Below, piece after piece: positions 1-11,636 of a stretch of DNA of 64,000 nucleotides. Position 1 is the stretch's first letter. The number at the start of each line of letters is the position of its first letter. The notes beneath the pieces were generated by a model. It searched no databases. It saw only the letters and a list, made by a program, of their open reading frames with translations, and was not told the DNA's origin. Location of the stretch: NCBI RefSeq assembly GCF_041296385.1, contig NC_091023.1, forward strand, positions 12,090,924 through 12,154,923, written 5' to 3'. The translations under genes and the position numbers were made by a program. Origin of the DNA: Aphelocoma coerulescens. Lineage: Eukaryota > Chordata > Aves > Passeriformes > Corvidae.

Positions 1-661
1 TTAGCCCTACAGTGTAGGGAACCACACTTGTGTTTGCCATGCATGGCACAAGAGCCCTCTCAGTCTGCTGTCACATCTCCTCAGGTCTTAATGAAGTGGT
101 AACATATGCTCTCATAGCATCTGGCTAATTAAGCAACCATGTTATGTGGAGCCTTCAAAAAAAAAAAAAAAGAAACAAACTGCTTTTATAAACTTATCAG
201 CTCTACCTGGGTACCTCAATAATAAACTGCAGCAACACCAAAAATGCTCAAATGTTGTTAGACTTAAATGCAGCACTGATCATCATCATGTTTGGTGCTG
301 AGATGATCACCTGCCCTAACTTAATTTGCATGGTATTTTTTAAATTAGCAAAAATACTTTTAAAACCCCCTGGTTTAAAAGCCTCACCAATCACATAAGC
401 TTTAATGGGTTTCATTTAGAGGAGAATACTAGAGCGTGGCCCTGCTGAGGAAGCACAGGAGCCACGGGGACGAGACAGGAGAGGAAGGTGGGATGGCCGG
501 AGCGTAGCTGTGTCTGTGCTCGCTGCCCCTGCCCAGCCTGGTATCAGCCAGGTGGCACTGCAGTATCCCAGGGCAGCGCGGGCAGCCGGCTGCTCTGAGG
601 TGTTGGTCCCTGCAGGCACTGGAAGCTGAGCTGTGCCCGCAGGGCGATGGCAGCGCCTTAC
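1..661 (-). other. PCOLCE2: PCOLCE2 intron 4 (partial)
   Basis: Non-coding sequence downstream of the exon 4 donor. It is GC-rich next to the exon (about 430-660), then AT-rich with a 15-base A run near 157-171. I see no fifth exon: no frame here carries the second half of CUB2. Confidence 0.8.
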
Positions 662-786
662 CTGGTTCTTCGGGGCCACGATGTGCCAGGAACAGGTGAC
701 TCCCGCGGGGTAGTCCCGCTCTGGCCAGTTGGGCGTGTGAAAGGAGCCCGACGGCTTCTCCAGTCGTCCCCCGCAGTACTGGTCCC
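662..786 (-). CDS. PCOLCE2: PCOLCE2 coding exon 4 (start of CUB2)
   Basis: Acceptor CATTGCAG ends at 787 and donor GTAAGG starts at 661. The 125 nt finish the split glycine and add 41 codons, [12 protein letters not shown] through HIVAPKNQ. The exon has the first two CUB2 cysteines (C153, C180) and ends in phase 0. The next exon, expected to begin Leu-Ile-Glu-Leu, is not in the window. Confidence 0.95.
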
Positions 787-3700
787 CTGCAATGCAGCAC
801 AGCGCGCTGCCCTGAGCACGGCGGGAGCTGGTGCCGCCCCGAGGTGCTGCAGGGCCTCGCTGAGGGAGCCCGGCCGCCGCTGCCACAGCCCCACCACAGA
901 CACGGCCGAGCCCTCCGGCTCAGCTGGGGGCACCTCTGGGAAAACACAGTTAATAAAGGGCAGCAAAACAAAGAGAGAGGAGCATTCCTGCAAATACTGG
1001 GGCTGGAGGAGGAGGAGAAGCCGGAGGTACTGGAGGAGCCATCCCCGCAGCCCATGAGGCAGCGGTGGTGGGGCTGACAGGCATTCCCAAAGGAACTGCA
1101 GCCTGTGGAGTGTTCTTGATGGAGAAGGGTCTTTTTCTTCCATATCTCCTGCCCTCAGTTCCAAATTAAAAAACTCCATCAGGGATGTAATCCTTATTTA
1201 CAATATTATGAATCTTCTTAATTAAATTAACTGTATTGGGTCACAATTTTTTAATATATCTTTCAAGAAGTCATTGATACAAGGTTACAACTTGAAGGGC
1301 TGATAAATTACTCATCACCTGCACTGTGTCTGCCCAACAACCTGTCTAGTCTGATATCATCCAAAAGCAAAAACCTTGAAAAAGAGTCACTAACTAGGAC
1401 AATACCACCTCCTTCTGACCTCCCAGCTTCTCACTGGTCATACTCTTCCCAAGCACCAGGCAATGCCTTTATGTTTAATAATACCTGATGAATTTTGCTT
1501 TGATATGTTTTTGTTTTTAAACCAGGGTAGAAATGGGCAATCCACAATATCCCCTGGCACAGCATTCTACCTCTAGGTCACAGAGAAAAATCTCCCTCTC
1601 CTTTCCTTCGCAGTCATTTGCTTGTCTGGTTTTTATATCAGAAGAGGTGGACTGTGGTCCCCATTCACTTTCTCCATACCAGTCATGACTTTAAAGCCCT
1701 CTCCTACAGTCCCTTTGACCTTCTCTTTTCCAGCATGAAGAAGTTCATGCTGTGCAGTTGATCTTTGTGTATGTGATGTTTTTTTAACTCTATCATACTT
1801 GTCTCTGATTCCTTCTGATAATTTTATCATATTCAGTTCTGAGATGGGAACATCAGAAAGGCACACTTTATTCAAGATGTACATGCATTATGGATTTATA
1901 ATGGCATAATTTTTTGTTGTTATTGTTTGGTCTTTATTTTATTTTGTAAAAATTTTAAGTTTCTGTTTCTTTTTTGATACCTATTAAGCACTGGATTGAT
2001 GCTCAGCTACTGTTTTCATAAATCATCTATTTTAAACCTAATAGCTCATTCCAAAACAGTAACAGTCCAGAACCTGCTGTACTGTACACAAAGTTAGGGT
2101 GTTTTCCCCTTTTTTGCAACATTTATCTATATTGAATTTCATCTGCCCTTTTAATGACTAGCTATTGCCAGTTTACTACTAGGCACAGTTCTTCCACTAC
2201 TCAGACTAGTCAGCCTTTCTCTTTACTACTTGATTAACTACGATGGCTAAACAGTTACACTTTGCTAAGCAATGTAATTAATAAATCTGCTGAATAGCAC
2301 ATCCTTAATATCTCTGGCACCACATCTTTTTAAGCAATAATGTGGCTCTGCATAGAGCTGTACAGTTATATTTGTCTTTAGCACATATAATGGTTAATTA
2401 CCTCTTTCATGTGGTTCTGCTGCAGAAAACTTTGCAATGAATCCACTTCCAGCAGTATTAGCATCTGAAGTCATCTGCACCAACATTTTATTGCTGCTGG
2501 ATACAAGGGCACCTGGTTTCACAGTACCACAGAACCTGCCGATGCGCTGTCCATTGGCATGGCCATTGTATATATCCACAAAATCATATCGGCACAGATT
2601 GTCACTTTCCAGGTCTAAATATCGAAAAGAAAGAACCACCACTTTTCCCTCTGGGACCTGCAGAGAGAGGGAAGGATGGAGAGATGCATCTGGAAGTGTG
2701 ACCACGTGTCTATTGCATCCCACTGTTTGCATGACTCTTTTCACACCCTTCACTTCCTGTCAGGTAAGCTCTGTCTGTCAACTATATTCCAGGCAAAGCA
2801 GTTTTTAAAGTAGCTTCGACCAATCCTAAATACGAAGCTCTGGCCATCTCTTGCTGTTATCTTATTTCTGATCCAGAGTATCCTCTAGGCTCATGCAGTT
2901 AATTATAAACCAGTTCAGCTTGCTGTGTTTCTCTTATTTTCTGCTGAAAGTATGGAATCAGCCATGCAGCTCCCTGTCACCAAGTAAGGTGAGGAGGATG
3001 AGATTAATATGAAAAAAGCATGGAACAAGCAATTTACCATTTTAAACAAACAAAATGGCATCTCTTTCTGATTTGTGTTACCAAGTTTCATAGTTTGAAG
3101 GAATTTTTTTTTATTTACTGACATACATCTTAGATTTATAAATAAAAATGGAAACTTTACAGCTAACTGTACAACCCTAATATTTAGTTACTGGAGTGGC
3201 TGCAGTGAAAGGATTATATTTGGGAAGATAACTATAAGCACAGAATTCAAAAGAACCATTAGTGGGTGTCTTCAATATAGAAGAGAGCTTTGTTTTCTGA
3301 AACATCTGAGGAAACATAAGACAGGGCAAATCTTCTTACATGTCTGCATCTGTAGACATTGCAAAAGAGACGAGTACAGAGAAGGATGTAAATTAAGAGA
3401 ACATCATAGTTTACAAGGAGGAGAACATTTCCTGGGATACAGTTACAAGCTTTTAAGAGAAAAAGCAGCATACTGAGAAGTGAAAACTATTCTAATAAAG
3501 CACTTAACGCTGTGTAGCAGAACCAGAAGGGAAACAGTATTTTAAAGTATAGAGGGACCCTAGACAGGCAAGTGTAATTATCTTCATTCAATCCATATCA
3601 TGGTAGAGTGGTTAGCTATTAAAATAATTGCAGCTGTTCTGCTTTACTGAGACACTACTATAATTTTCTGCTTTAAACACACACTTAATATATCTGCATT

Positions 3701-6700
3701 AAGTTCATATTTAAGCCATGTTATTTTAGAGTTCATGAATTTTTTTCATTCCTTAACAGCGACTCATTTTAAAACACTGGTTTGAAATAAACTAAAACTA
3801 AACTGTTCCTATATGAAATTGTCAAACTTTTCTAACATTGAGTCTCAACAGTTAAAAACTGCTTGTCAAGTATAGATGGAAGTGCTATAAATGAAAGTGA
3901 CTGCTTAACCCACAGAAGATACTAATAGAGGCAGCAGTTCTAGATGGACTGAAAAATGTGCTGCAGGTGTGTTCAGGTTACTCATTCCCTCATACTCATT
4001 CATAAAAGCAGCTGCTTTTATGTCCAGTGTTTATACTGATCCTGCAGCAGGACAGACTTCTGCTTGAGCTGTTCTCAGCTGCCCAGGTTCCATGTGCACA
4101 CTGGCTGACCAGTTGCACTGCAGTTCCTGCTGCTGGTTTCAGAGTATTTTCCTTTTAAGTTCAAAGTTCTCTCAAAAATGCATTCAGGTCCCCTGTGCTG
4201 ATACACATCACTGCTACTACTACAGCAAAACCACAACTCACCTAATCTTGAATTTATTCCTTGAATCACTGCTCTCATATCTAAATCTCTTATTGCATTC
4301 ACTTGTCTTCTTGTCTGAATCACTAAGGACCATTGATGCATGGTCATTTTAACAGAAAATGAGCTAAAATGAATTTGGTATCCCTGCTAGAAGACCTGGA
4401 TATTATTTATGGTTATGCAACAAACTCTGTGTGACTGGACAAGTCAGTTCAGAAATGCTGACACTAAAATTAGTTAGATAAAGTCAAATTTAGGGAGTTA
4501 GATTACAGAAGCCTTTTTTCCAGAAGTATGTATGTAAAATAGCCTATGGTCTTTTGGGGTGGAACAGTCATTTTCCTAAGTTTGTACAACTGGTACGACA
4601 GGACGCAAAGGGGGTGACCTTTAAAGGTCATCATGTTTTAAAGTAAACTATCATGCCTACAGTTAAGTTTGTCTAACATATTCCACAACAGTGTCTTGCA
4701 GCTTTGTCTAAAACTTGCCCATCTTTAATATGTTTCCCCTTTTCCTTCCCCTGTTTTCGAAAGCTGAGCAGAATTTGCTCTAGCATATTAGATTAAACAG
4801 TTTTATCAATGCTTATGAGATTTTTCCCTACTTTCTCAGCCTGAATTGCTTCTTTGAATATACCTGTTCTCTCCCAGAGTTTGAAGAAGGAAGTGGAAAT
4901 GTGAGAGGTAGCTGGTTCTGGGGTAAGAAAAGGTCTTTTTGCTGTCCTTGTAGAGTTGCATTCAGATTTAGCCAAGTGGTTACCTCTCAGTAATGCTGAT
5001 GGTGCCCACTGACAGCTCTGTTCCAGGAGTGCACTGACCCAGCATTGCTCTACTCACACCAGCCTCAAAGCGCTCACTCCTACCCCTGGATATTCCACTC
5101 TCTCTGCTGCCCCACGGGGGAGAGAGGGAACCCAGGACATGGAACAGACCCTGCTCAGGAGGGAGAGGACACTGGCAAAGCTGCCAAACTCCGAACTGCA
5201 GACAGCCATTCACTCAAGTCTTAGGTTTTCTGGTTCATGGTATAAGTCATTCTGTGCAGTGTTGTGCTTCCTTCTCCTCTCTCCACCACTGGCTATACTA
5301 TACTATACAACATTACACTTTCTAATTATATTTCATTGTAGTTTTTAATCTCTGCTTCTGTCAGTTTAGTCTATTTGAACTTGGTCAAGACTGTTCCCCA
5401 TAGATGTACTGACTTCTGTTTCATGAGTCTGTAAAAAAATGTGTAGGAAAAACTCAGCCACATGGTCATGAACATTTAACAAAGAGCCTACCACAGGTTT
5501 TAGTTGTCAGAATAATCCTTGCTCACATTCAGCTGAATTTGGGGAGATAAGTCATTTAAAGAAATGTGGCAGGCCCTTAATTACAGTCACTATTTACTGC
5601 TATTACTTTATTTTAAAAATATACTTGCTTATTAAAATATTTGTCATTCACAAAAATAACAAATTTGTTCCAGTATGTAAATCAGTTAATTGTGATGTGA
5701 GTAGATGACAATCAGAAGTGCAGAGGATGGAGGTTCCACATTCTGGCAGCAGCTGTTCAAGTTTCTAGCTACTACCAAGAAATCTTGTGCTAAATACACG
5801 CATCTTTGCAAAACTGTACTTTTCTTTGATTTCTACCATTTTGCTTTTTTAAATGTTGAAAACTAATGTGCTAAAATCTGCCAGTGTTTATCCCAGGACA
5901 TTTAAAATATTGTTCCTTGAGAAACACAGGGGAGCAAGCAAAGGCCCGCCTGACTCAGTATTGTTTACTCTGAGCCACATCTGAGCCTGATGCAGTAAGA
6001 TGTGATACCTCAGAGGGAGAACTAGGAAGGAATTCAGCTCTTAAAAGAAAAGAAAAAAAAAAGAGGGAGGAGTGAAAAGAAAAATGATGTGATGCTTCGT
6101 CTGTAGGGTGTGCCTTATTTTTGTTTTATCCATCCAGCTGGTATCTTTCAACAACAGAGGCACTTCATCCTCTCCCTCTCCTTGTCACGAAGAGGGCAAC
6201 TGACCCATACTCACTCTCTGCTTCCCTTCTTATTTTAACTCTATCAATTTATCTAGGTTCAAAAATTATGATGCTAAACTCATGCAAAGGATGCCTTACT
6301 CCTATTAAAGGAGAAAGGAATTTTCAGAGGTAGTTTTTGTAGAGCATAATTCCCTAAATCATCTGTGTAGATTACTAACCTCTTCAAAAGGGCAGGATTA
6401 TTCCATATATACAACACACCTCAAAATAAGGTCCTTAGCTTGTTTTTGGTTATCATTCATTCATTATCATTCATTGCAAATATTTCATATAATGTTAATC
6501 AAAGTTCAGTTACCTTTAAAGTAGTGAAGCTGTTTTTCTGTTGTTGTTCTGACAATACAAAGCCCTCTTCATCAAAATTATGTGGTTTAGATTATTTACT
6601 TTGAAAATAATCTTTTTGGGGGAGGGAACCCCTTAAGTGCCAACTTTCATAAATATATTTTGCCTAACTTTTAAACCTGTATTGGCTTGAATATATTTTG

Positions 6701-9700
6701 ATATATGTTTAATACCAAAATGCTGATTGTATGTTTTGCTATAGCAGTCCTAGGTAGAGTTGAAAAATACATCAGCTACCTGCAAGACAACCGTATTATT
6801 TCTCTCTACTGAGAATGAATGTGGAAGTTATTTGGAGTTACAACCTGGGAAGAACCGTGATTTCTGCCTAGTTGCTTGTTCTCTAGCTCCAATTTTAAAA
6901 ATTTGTATTAGCTTGCTCTTCCTGACAAGGGCACTAGATTTGGTTCATCTCTTTATTTTCTGGCAATACAACCATGTGTAAAGATCTATTTTCTACTGGA
7001 AGGGCAGTTTTACAATGATATAGGAAAATGAATGCTTAAAACATAAAAAATTATTTAAAATATTCTGCTCCCTCAGGGCAGATTCCCAACTGCCCTGATA
7101 AGTAAATTTTTCAAACCTTGCTTACTGTCAGCAAACCTGCTGGAACGCAGCTCCTGAACCTATAAAAACATAACCTTACATAACTCTGACAGTTTTCAGT
7201 ATTATTGTAGCACATAAAGTTGTTGGAGTTTTATGGGAACTAAGCAGTCTGCCAGATAAACACAGGACAGCAGTCCAGATTCTCGGACTATGTGACACAT
7301 TTATGTGAGGTAATGGCCAAGAAGGATTACAGAGTATTAAAAGTAAGTGTATATGACATATTTTAGATAAAGCTATATACATTACTATAGGAAAGGAAAT
7401 AGCTCTACACATGACTTCTTAGCAAAGTCAGTGAAAAGCTGCTGGGTAGTCTGCCAGGGTTGTAATAGAACCACAAGCATGTGCTGAACACTTCTTAGAG
7501 CTCTTAGAATAGAGAAGCTGTTTTCTTTAGCCAGCTGAAAAAGTCCCAGTCTCTTGAAATAACAGAACTGAGTCAGAGAGACTCTTCCAGCTTTAGCAAA
7601 CCAGTTGGAAAGATTTCAGATGATACCTGAATGCTACACTGCTTTATCTGTATTACCTGTAATGTTTTCTAAACCTATATTCCTCTAAAGAATGAATTAG
7701 CTCTCATTCTGCCTCTCTGTGCATTTCTTGTGCAGATGATGAGATCCTGTAATTGAGAAAACAACAGCTTCGTGCTTCTCGTGACCCAGACACAAAGTGA
7801 ATCAACGTCTCTTTCAGTCTTGCAGACTTGTCAGATCCTGCATTAGCAGAGTGTTTTCAGGAAGGTGTTCACAGCCCTTGGCTAAAACGGACAGGCAAAA
7901 GTCTTAGTCACTTTCTAAGAGCAGATGCTAAACGAAGAAGACTAACAGTAACTACAGAGTATTTCTTCATGGCAGTGTAATTGACTTTCTTACTTGGGTG
8001 CTATTGCAAGCTATTCTGAGCCTCAGCAGAATTTGGTGAAAGGATTTTGTTGTTTAAATTCAGGCTAACCATACCCTTGAGTATACTACTTTGCTGCAGT
8101 TTGGTAAACCATCGTCTTTTTTTTTAAGAGAGTACAGGCTTAGTCTTGAAAGTTTTGTAGTCCTTGCCTTCCCTACATCCTTCCTGCACACCCAAAAGAC
8201 ACAGAGTGTTCTACAGTTGATGGGGGAAAATAAATCAGCTTGGCTTAATGAACAATATTGTTTAATAAAACAGGGGTTAAATGAGGTGAGGGCACAAGCA
8301 AACCTGGACTACTCCAGTTGTGCAGCCCTTCTGTGGCTTTGGGCCAACTACAGAGGACAAGTAGGAGGCAGTCAAATGACAGCACAGCAGAAAACTGGGA
8401 GTCAGGGTGATCATGAAATGACAGAAGCCATCGAGTTCCTCCCATTGTCAAGAAAGCTCAAGTGCAGACACAGCTCTGCTACAGCTTTGGAGTAGTACTT
8501 CTCACCATGCCCAGACTAATCGGGATGCTGGCACCTTGTTAGCAACAGCCACATAAAGTCTGCAGTGAAACCACTCTGTATGGACTTTCTAAGTACAATC
8601 ATTTGTTCTTTTCCTCTATCCCCCATATGAAGGGCAGATACATGGCATGATTCAGTAATTGTTTCTTTAGTGCTGCCTCCATTTGTTATCTAAGTTTTTT
8701 AATGGTAAAAACTTAATGCTGTTATAAGCAAAATTATTTTTTCCCTTTCAGATTCAATTTTAAACTTCTGAACATCTAATACTGAGTTATATAGGTAAAC
8801 TAACTTTGGGCATTTTTTCCCTTTTATTTAAGGCACGTGTGTATGATTCCAAATGCAACTTGTATCTGCTCTTCAGATTGTGAGGTGGGCCATGCTGATT
8901 GCTGTCACCTTAGCCCCTCGATAGCAAGGAAGCAAGTTTATGGGCATATACCATGTTTCACATCAGACTCTTCTGGATGAGGTCAGACATGGATCAAAGG
9001 TAACCTCTAATTAGGCCCCAATAATAACACAACAGAAAAGTGCAGAAAGCAACTCTGCAGCTTCACTGGGATCTTTCATATATAATGATTAAAATCACAT
9101 CACTCATTTGGTACGAGAGTTGTTTTAAACTGAACATTGTAAACAGATCAATGTCTCCTGCTTTGCGTCAGCATCTCTATAGTAGCAGGAAACAATTACC
9201 CTGTGATATCCTATTCTCCTGCCAACACAGCCTGTGATGCAGTCTTTGAACTGAAGTTGTCTTTAGTGATCCTGTCAACACAAAGACTTATTTTTTTATA
9301 TACTTATTTTTTCTGTAGGCCCAAATGTCAGAAGACTTCTTGGTGAACCGTGCCTTAAAAAAGAGAGGCAATTTGGTGGGCAGTTTCAGAGGGTTTTGTG
9401 CAGATGTGAGGAACAGTAATCATTCACTCACATCCCTTTTCTCTGAGTCTGTGGGTAAGGACATCCAGAACAGGAGTATTTAGTCCTAGTTGTTTCATGG
9501 AATCTGTTGTCCTTGAATATGATCTCTCTGCCCTACAGTTTCATTTCAGCATCAAAACATCGATTGTACCACATGGTTCCATTTCACACAGTCATTTATA
9601 AACGTAACGACACTTCCCTACTGCTGTCGGCCTGCTGTATGACAGACTCCAGATGTCCTGGCTGGCAGAACACTGCTAACAGCACACTTCAAGCAAACCT

Positions 9701-11271
9701 TCCTGAATTTTTTGGGTTTGATTGAAACTTTTTACATGTCTTCTTGCCAAGAAATTTTGCTTTTCGTGATCTCCACCTCAAACCTTTTCTTTGACAGAAC
9801 TCACTGTCGCTTTCCGCAGTGGCAGGAAGGGGAGATGTTTGCCTGTAAGTGGGTTAAGTTAAAACAATTAGAGGTGCATCAGGGAAATCAATGAAAATTT
9901 GCTTCTGACATGAGGCAAGGCCAGTTCTATTTCAGCCACTATTATCATATTACATCAACCCTAAAAAGCTCCAGACAGTTGAGCTACTTTGAGTTACTGA
10001 GTTCATTACTGCACATATGTTACCCTATGTAAAACACAGTTTAACAACAAATAGCTGTTCATTATCTTCAGCCCTGATTTTGTGGTATTAAAAATTCTTA
10101 CTGTGATTTTCCAAGTACATTTGCTGTTTGGTGGGTAGACGCCAGGAAATCCTTCACTCCCAATAAACCCTGATTCTCCAGATACAACTCCTCCACATGT
10201 AAATGTAGGCCTGAGAATAACAGGAAAAACAGTACTTAATTTTTAAATATATTTCATTTATTCTTTCTGTAGTAGTCAAGAGGTACGAACTGTCTCAACA
10301 GTTTAAATACTTAAAACCATTGCTAACATGAAACATTTAATTATTTACATAATATCACTATTGACATAGAATGTGCAATTTAATGTGTGAACTTAGGTGT
10401 GGAAAAAATTAACTACTTGGGCCTTAATTCTGGGTTGGCACAGACTGTTATCCCTCCCTCCTTTTTTACTTCATAAGAGCAAACGTGTGCCGGTGTGATA
10501 CATCATTGCAAATCGCTATTATAATGAAAATAATTATTAAAAAGTCATTAGCAATGACTTTTTATAGCACATATAACATTAGTTAAAATAGCACTGATAT
10601 AAAAATTACTTCTCATTCCTTTCTATGCTTTGAATTTTTATGTTTTAATCAAGGAAGGCTCTGGTACTTTTTTGTAGTTCAGTAGCACAACCCACGCCGC
10701 ACTGAGCCCCGCTCCTGGTGCTGAGCCCTGTGGCCGAGCTGTGCTCGGGGCTCAGCTCAGGTGAGCTCAGGTGAGCTCAGGTGCCGGCTCCGGACACGCT
10801 GCACAGACACGCTGCACGGACACGCGAGGAGCCCTGGAAAACCTGTGCGGAACCACTGCTACTGCTAAGGACACGAGGGTGAGCGAACGCCCTGCCGAGC
10901 TTTAGACACCGGGATGCCACACCGTATTATACCGTTCTGTTAGAGAGGTTACAGATTACACGGCACCAGGCTGCTCTCGCAGGGCCCCAGGCTCCGTGGA
11001 AAACACTCCTGCCTTGATGCACTCACGGGCAGTGAAACACTCGCGCACCCCACGGAGGCACGGTGGGAACGCGACTGCGGGGGACAGAGGGAGGGGAGGG
11101 GAGGGAGCGCGGTACCTGTGCGGGGGGGCGGCGGGACGCGGTACCTGTGCAGTGTGCGCGGTACCTGTGCGGGGAGAGAGGAGCGCGGTACCTGTGCGGG
11201 GGGGCGGCGGGACGAGCCGCCGCCAGCAGCAGCAGAGCCGGCAGCAGCAGCAGCGGGACGGCGGGCGGCAT
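662..11271 (-). CDS. PCOLCE2: PCOLCE2, procollagen C-endopeptidase enhancer 2 (5' part; exons 1-4)
   Basis: Secreted glycoprotein that, by family knowledge, binds procollagen through its two CUB domains and raises BMP-1/tolloid cleavage of the C-propeptide in the extracellular matrix. I join exons 11271-11192, 10210-10102, 2657-2402 and 786-662, all GT-AG, with phases matching at each join. The product is a leucine-rich signal peptide (about residues 1-20), CUB1 (C32-C58 and C85-C106 as the two expected disulfides, with the calcium-site region [16 protein letters not shown]), then the linker and start of CUB2 (C153 and C180). The in-window part is 190 residues. The rest of CUB2 and the NTR domain lie beyond position 1. 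Motifs such as [13 protein letters not shown] and [12 protein letters not shown] favour PCOLCE2 over PCOLCE. Transcription should start in the CpG island at 10.7-11.7 kb. The partner gene PAQR9 follows about 28 kb to the right on the same strand. Confidence 0.95.
787..2401 (-). other. PCOLCE2: PCOLCE2 intron 3
   Basis: A 1,615-nt GT-AG intron. The part next to exon 4 (about 790-1080) is GC-rich. The middle holds a degraded CR1-like fossil (separate entry). I see no coding exon. Confidence 0.85.
1560..2345 (-). mobile_element. Ancient CR1-type LINE fossil (degraded)
   Basis: Two stretches look like a widespread amniote CR1 subfamily read on the reverse strand: about 1806-1910 (ending ttcaagatgt ... 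atggatttata ... ggcataat) and about 2120-2160 (acatttatctatattgaatttcatctgcc). In intact copies of that subfamily the reverse complement of the region just beyond encodes the end of the reverse transcriptase, which suggests minus-strand orientation. Between these anchors similarity is weak, so the limits are approximate. This is recognition from memory, not a search. Confidence 0.5.
2402..2657 (-). CDS. PCOLCE2: PCOLCE2 coding exon 3 (CUB1, second half)
   Basis: Acceptor TCTCTGCAG precedes 2657 and donor GTAATT starts at 2401. The 256 nt encode 85 codons plus one base, beginning [11 protein letters not shown]. The exon carries the second CUB1 cysteine pair (C85, C106), the acidic calcium-site residues around ESDN and RYDFVD, and ends at EPHERG with the glycine split to exon 4. 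The strong match to the remembered mammalian protein makes this the clearest exon of the gene. Confidence 0.97.
2658..10101 (-). other. PCOLCE2: PCOLCE2 intron 2
   Basis: A 7.4-kb GT-AG intron, mostly AT-rich unique-looking sequence. Open frames of 60-134 codons occur here (for example 8091-8495 on the plus strand) but none has a recognisable domain or flanking splice logic. It holds a 16-bp palindrome of two nuclear-receptor half sites at 4615-4630 and a short ATACT repeat near 5290-5306. Confidence 0.8.
4615..4630. promoter_or_regulatory. Everted repeat of AGGTCA half sites (ER4-like palindrome)
   Basis: TGACCTTTAAAGGTCA is a perfect 16-bp palindrome formed by TGACCT, a TTAA spacer and AGGTCA. 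The half sites match the nuclear-receptor consensus. Function is inferred from motif shape only. It lies within PCOLCE2 intron 2. Confidence 0.3.
10102..10210 (-). CDS. PCOLCE2: PCOLCE2 coding exon 2 (CUB1, first half)
   Basis: Acceptor TTCTCAG ends at 10211 and donor GTAAGA begins at 10101. The 109 nt complete the split arginine and add 36 codons containing [24 protein letters not shown] and KCTWKIT. These hold the first cysteine pair of CUB1 (C32 and C58). The exon ends in phase 0. Intron 1 is only about 1 kb. Confidence 0.95.
10538..10564. repeat. Perfect inverted repeat (12-nt arms, 3-nt loop)
   Basis: TAAAAAGTCATT and its exact reverse complement flank the loop AGC. It sits in PCOLCE2 intron 1, about 330 nt upstream of exon 2 in the direction of transcription. 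No T run or gene context suggests a terminator. It may be a decayed transposon tip or chance in AT-rich DNA. Confidence 0.6.
10754..10783. repeat. Three tandem copies of a 10-mer with CAGGTG E-boxes
   Basis: The unit agctcaggtg occurs three times without gaps. A second short imperfect repeat (gacacgctgcac) follows at about 10793-10825. Both are on the intron 1 flank of the PCOLCE2 CpG island. Confidence 0.85.
11111..11197 (-). repeat. Four repeats of the exon 1 splice-donor motif
   Basis: The plus-strand 11-mer ggtacctgtgc occurs at 11111, 11140, 11160 and 11187. Read on the minus strand each copy is GCACAG|GTACC. The copy at 11187-11197 is the donor assigned to exon 1; the other three lie 27, 47 and 76 nt further into intron 1. 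Confidence 0.95.
11192..11271 (-). CDS. PCOLCE2: PCOLCE2 coding exon 1 (signal peptide)
   Basis: The ATG at 11271-11269 opens a short leucine-rich segment ([19 protein letters not shown]) typical of a secretory signal. The exon contributes 26 codons plus 2 nt. The donor is CACAG|GTACC at 11192/11191. Joining it to exon 2 rebuilds an arginine codon followed by P-T-F-T-C-G-G, where the mature CUB1 begins in the family. With this donor the pre-CUB length is nearly the same as I remember for the human protein. Three more copies of the same donor motif follow immediately downstream (see findings), so the exact exon end should be tested. Confidence 0.88.
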
Positions 11272-11578
11272 CTCAGGACGGCGACTGGGTCAGGGCTAGG
11301 GCTGGGGCCGCGAAGCCGCTGCTCCGACTGCCGCCTGCTCCTCTGTGAGTGCCGAGGCCGGGGGAGGAGGCAAAGGCTTCCGCGGCCCTCCGCCCCCAGG
11401 GCAGGGCAGGGGCCCGGGCAGGGCCGCCCTCTCTCCCTGCACGGGGCGCGGGCGCTGCCCCGGGTGTGCCCGACCCCGCCCCGATGGTTCCCGGCGGCTG
11501 CGGCCCCGGCCGGGGGCACCCCCGGCTCCGCGCACTTTGCGCCCGCGGGGGCTGCCCGAGCGCAGCGCCCCCCGTCAG

Positions 11579-11636
11579 CGGCCCCGCCCCGAGCCCGCAG
11601 CCCCCCGCGGCCCCGCCCCGAGCCCGCGGCCCCCCG
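11579..11636. repeat. 29-bp tandem duplication carrying GC boxes
   Basis: Two adjacent 29-bp copies begin cggccccgccccgagcccgc and differ at one base. Each contains a CCCCGCCCC Sp1/KLF-type core. The duplication lies about 300-365 bp upstream of the PCOLCE2 start codon. Confidence 0.85.

Larger units (their letters stand above)
10211..11191 (-). other. PCOLCE2: PCOLCE2 intron 1
   Basis: A 981-nt intron. The exon 1 side is part of the CpG island and contains three extra copies of the exon 1 donor motif. At 10754-10783 the 10-mer agctcaggtg is repeated three times, each copy giving a CAGGTG E-box. A clean hairpin lies at 10538-10564. Confidence 0.85.

Noticed and set aside
8091..8495. 134-codon plus-strand frame in PCOLCE2 intron 2
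   Set aside because: No recognisable domain, no splice or promoter context, and it lies antisense within an intron.
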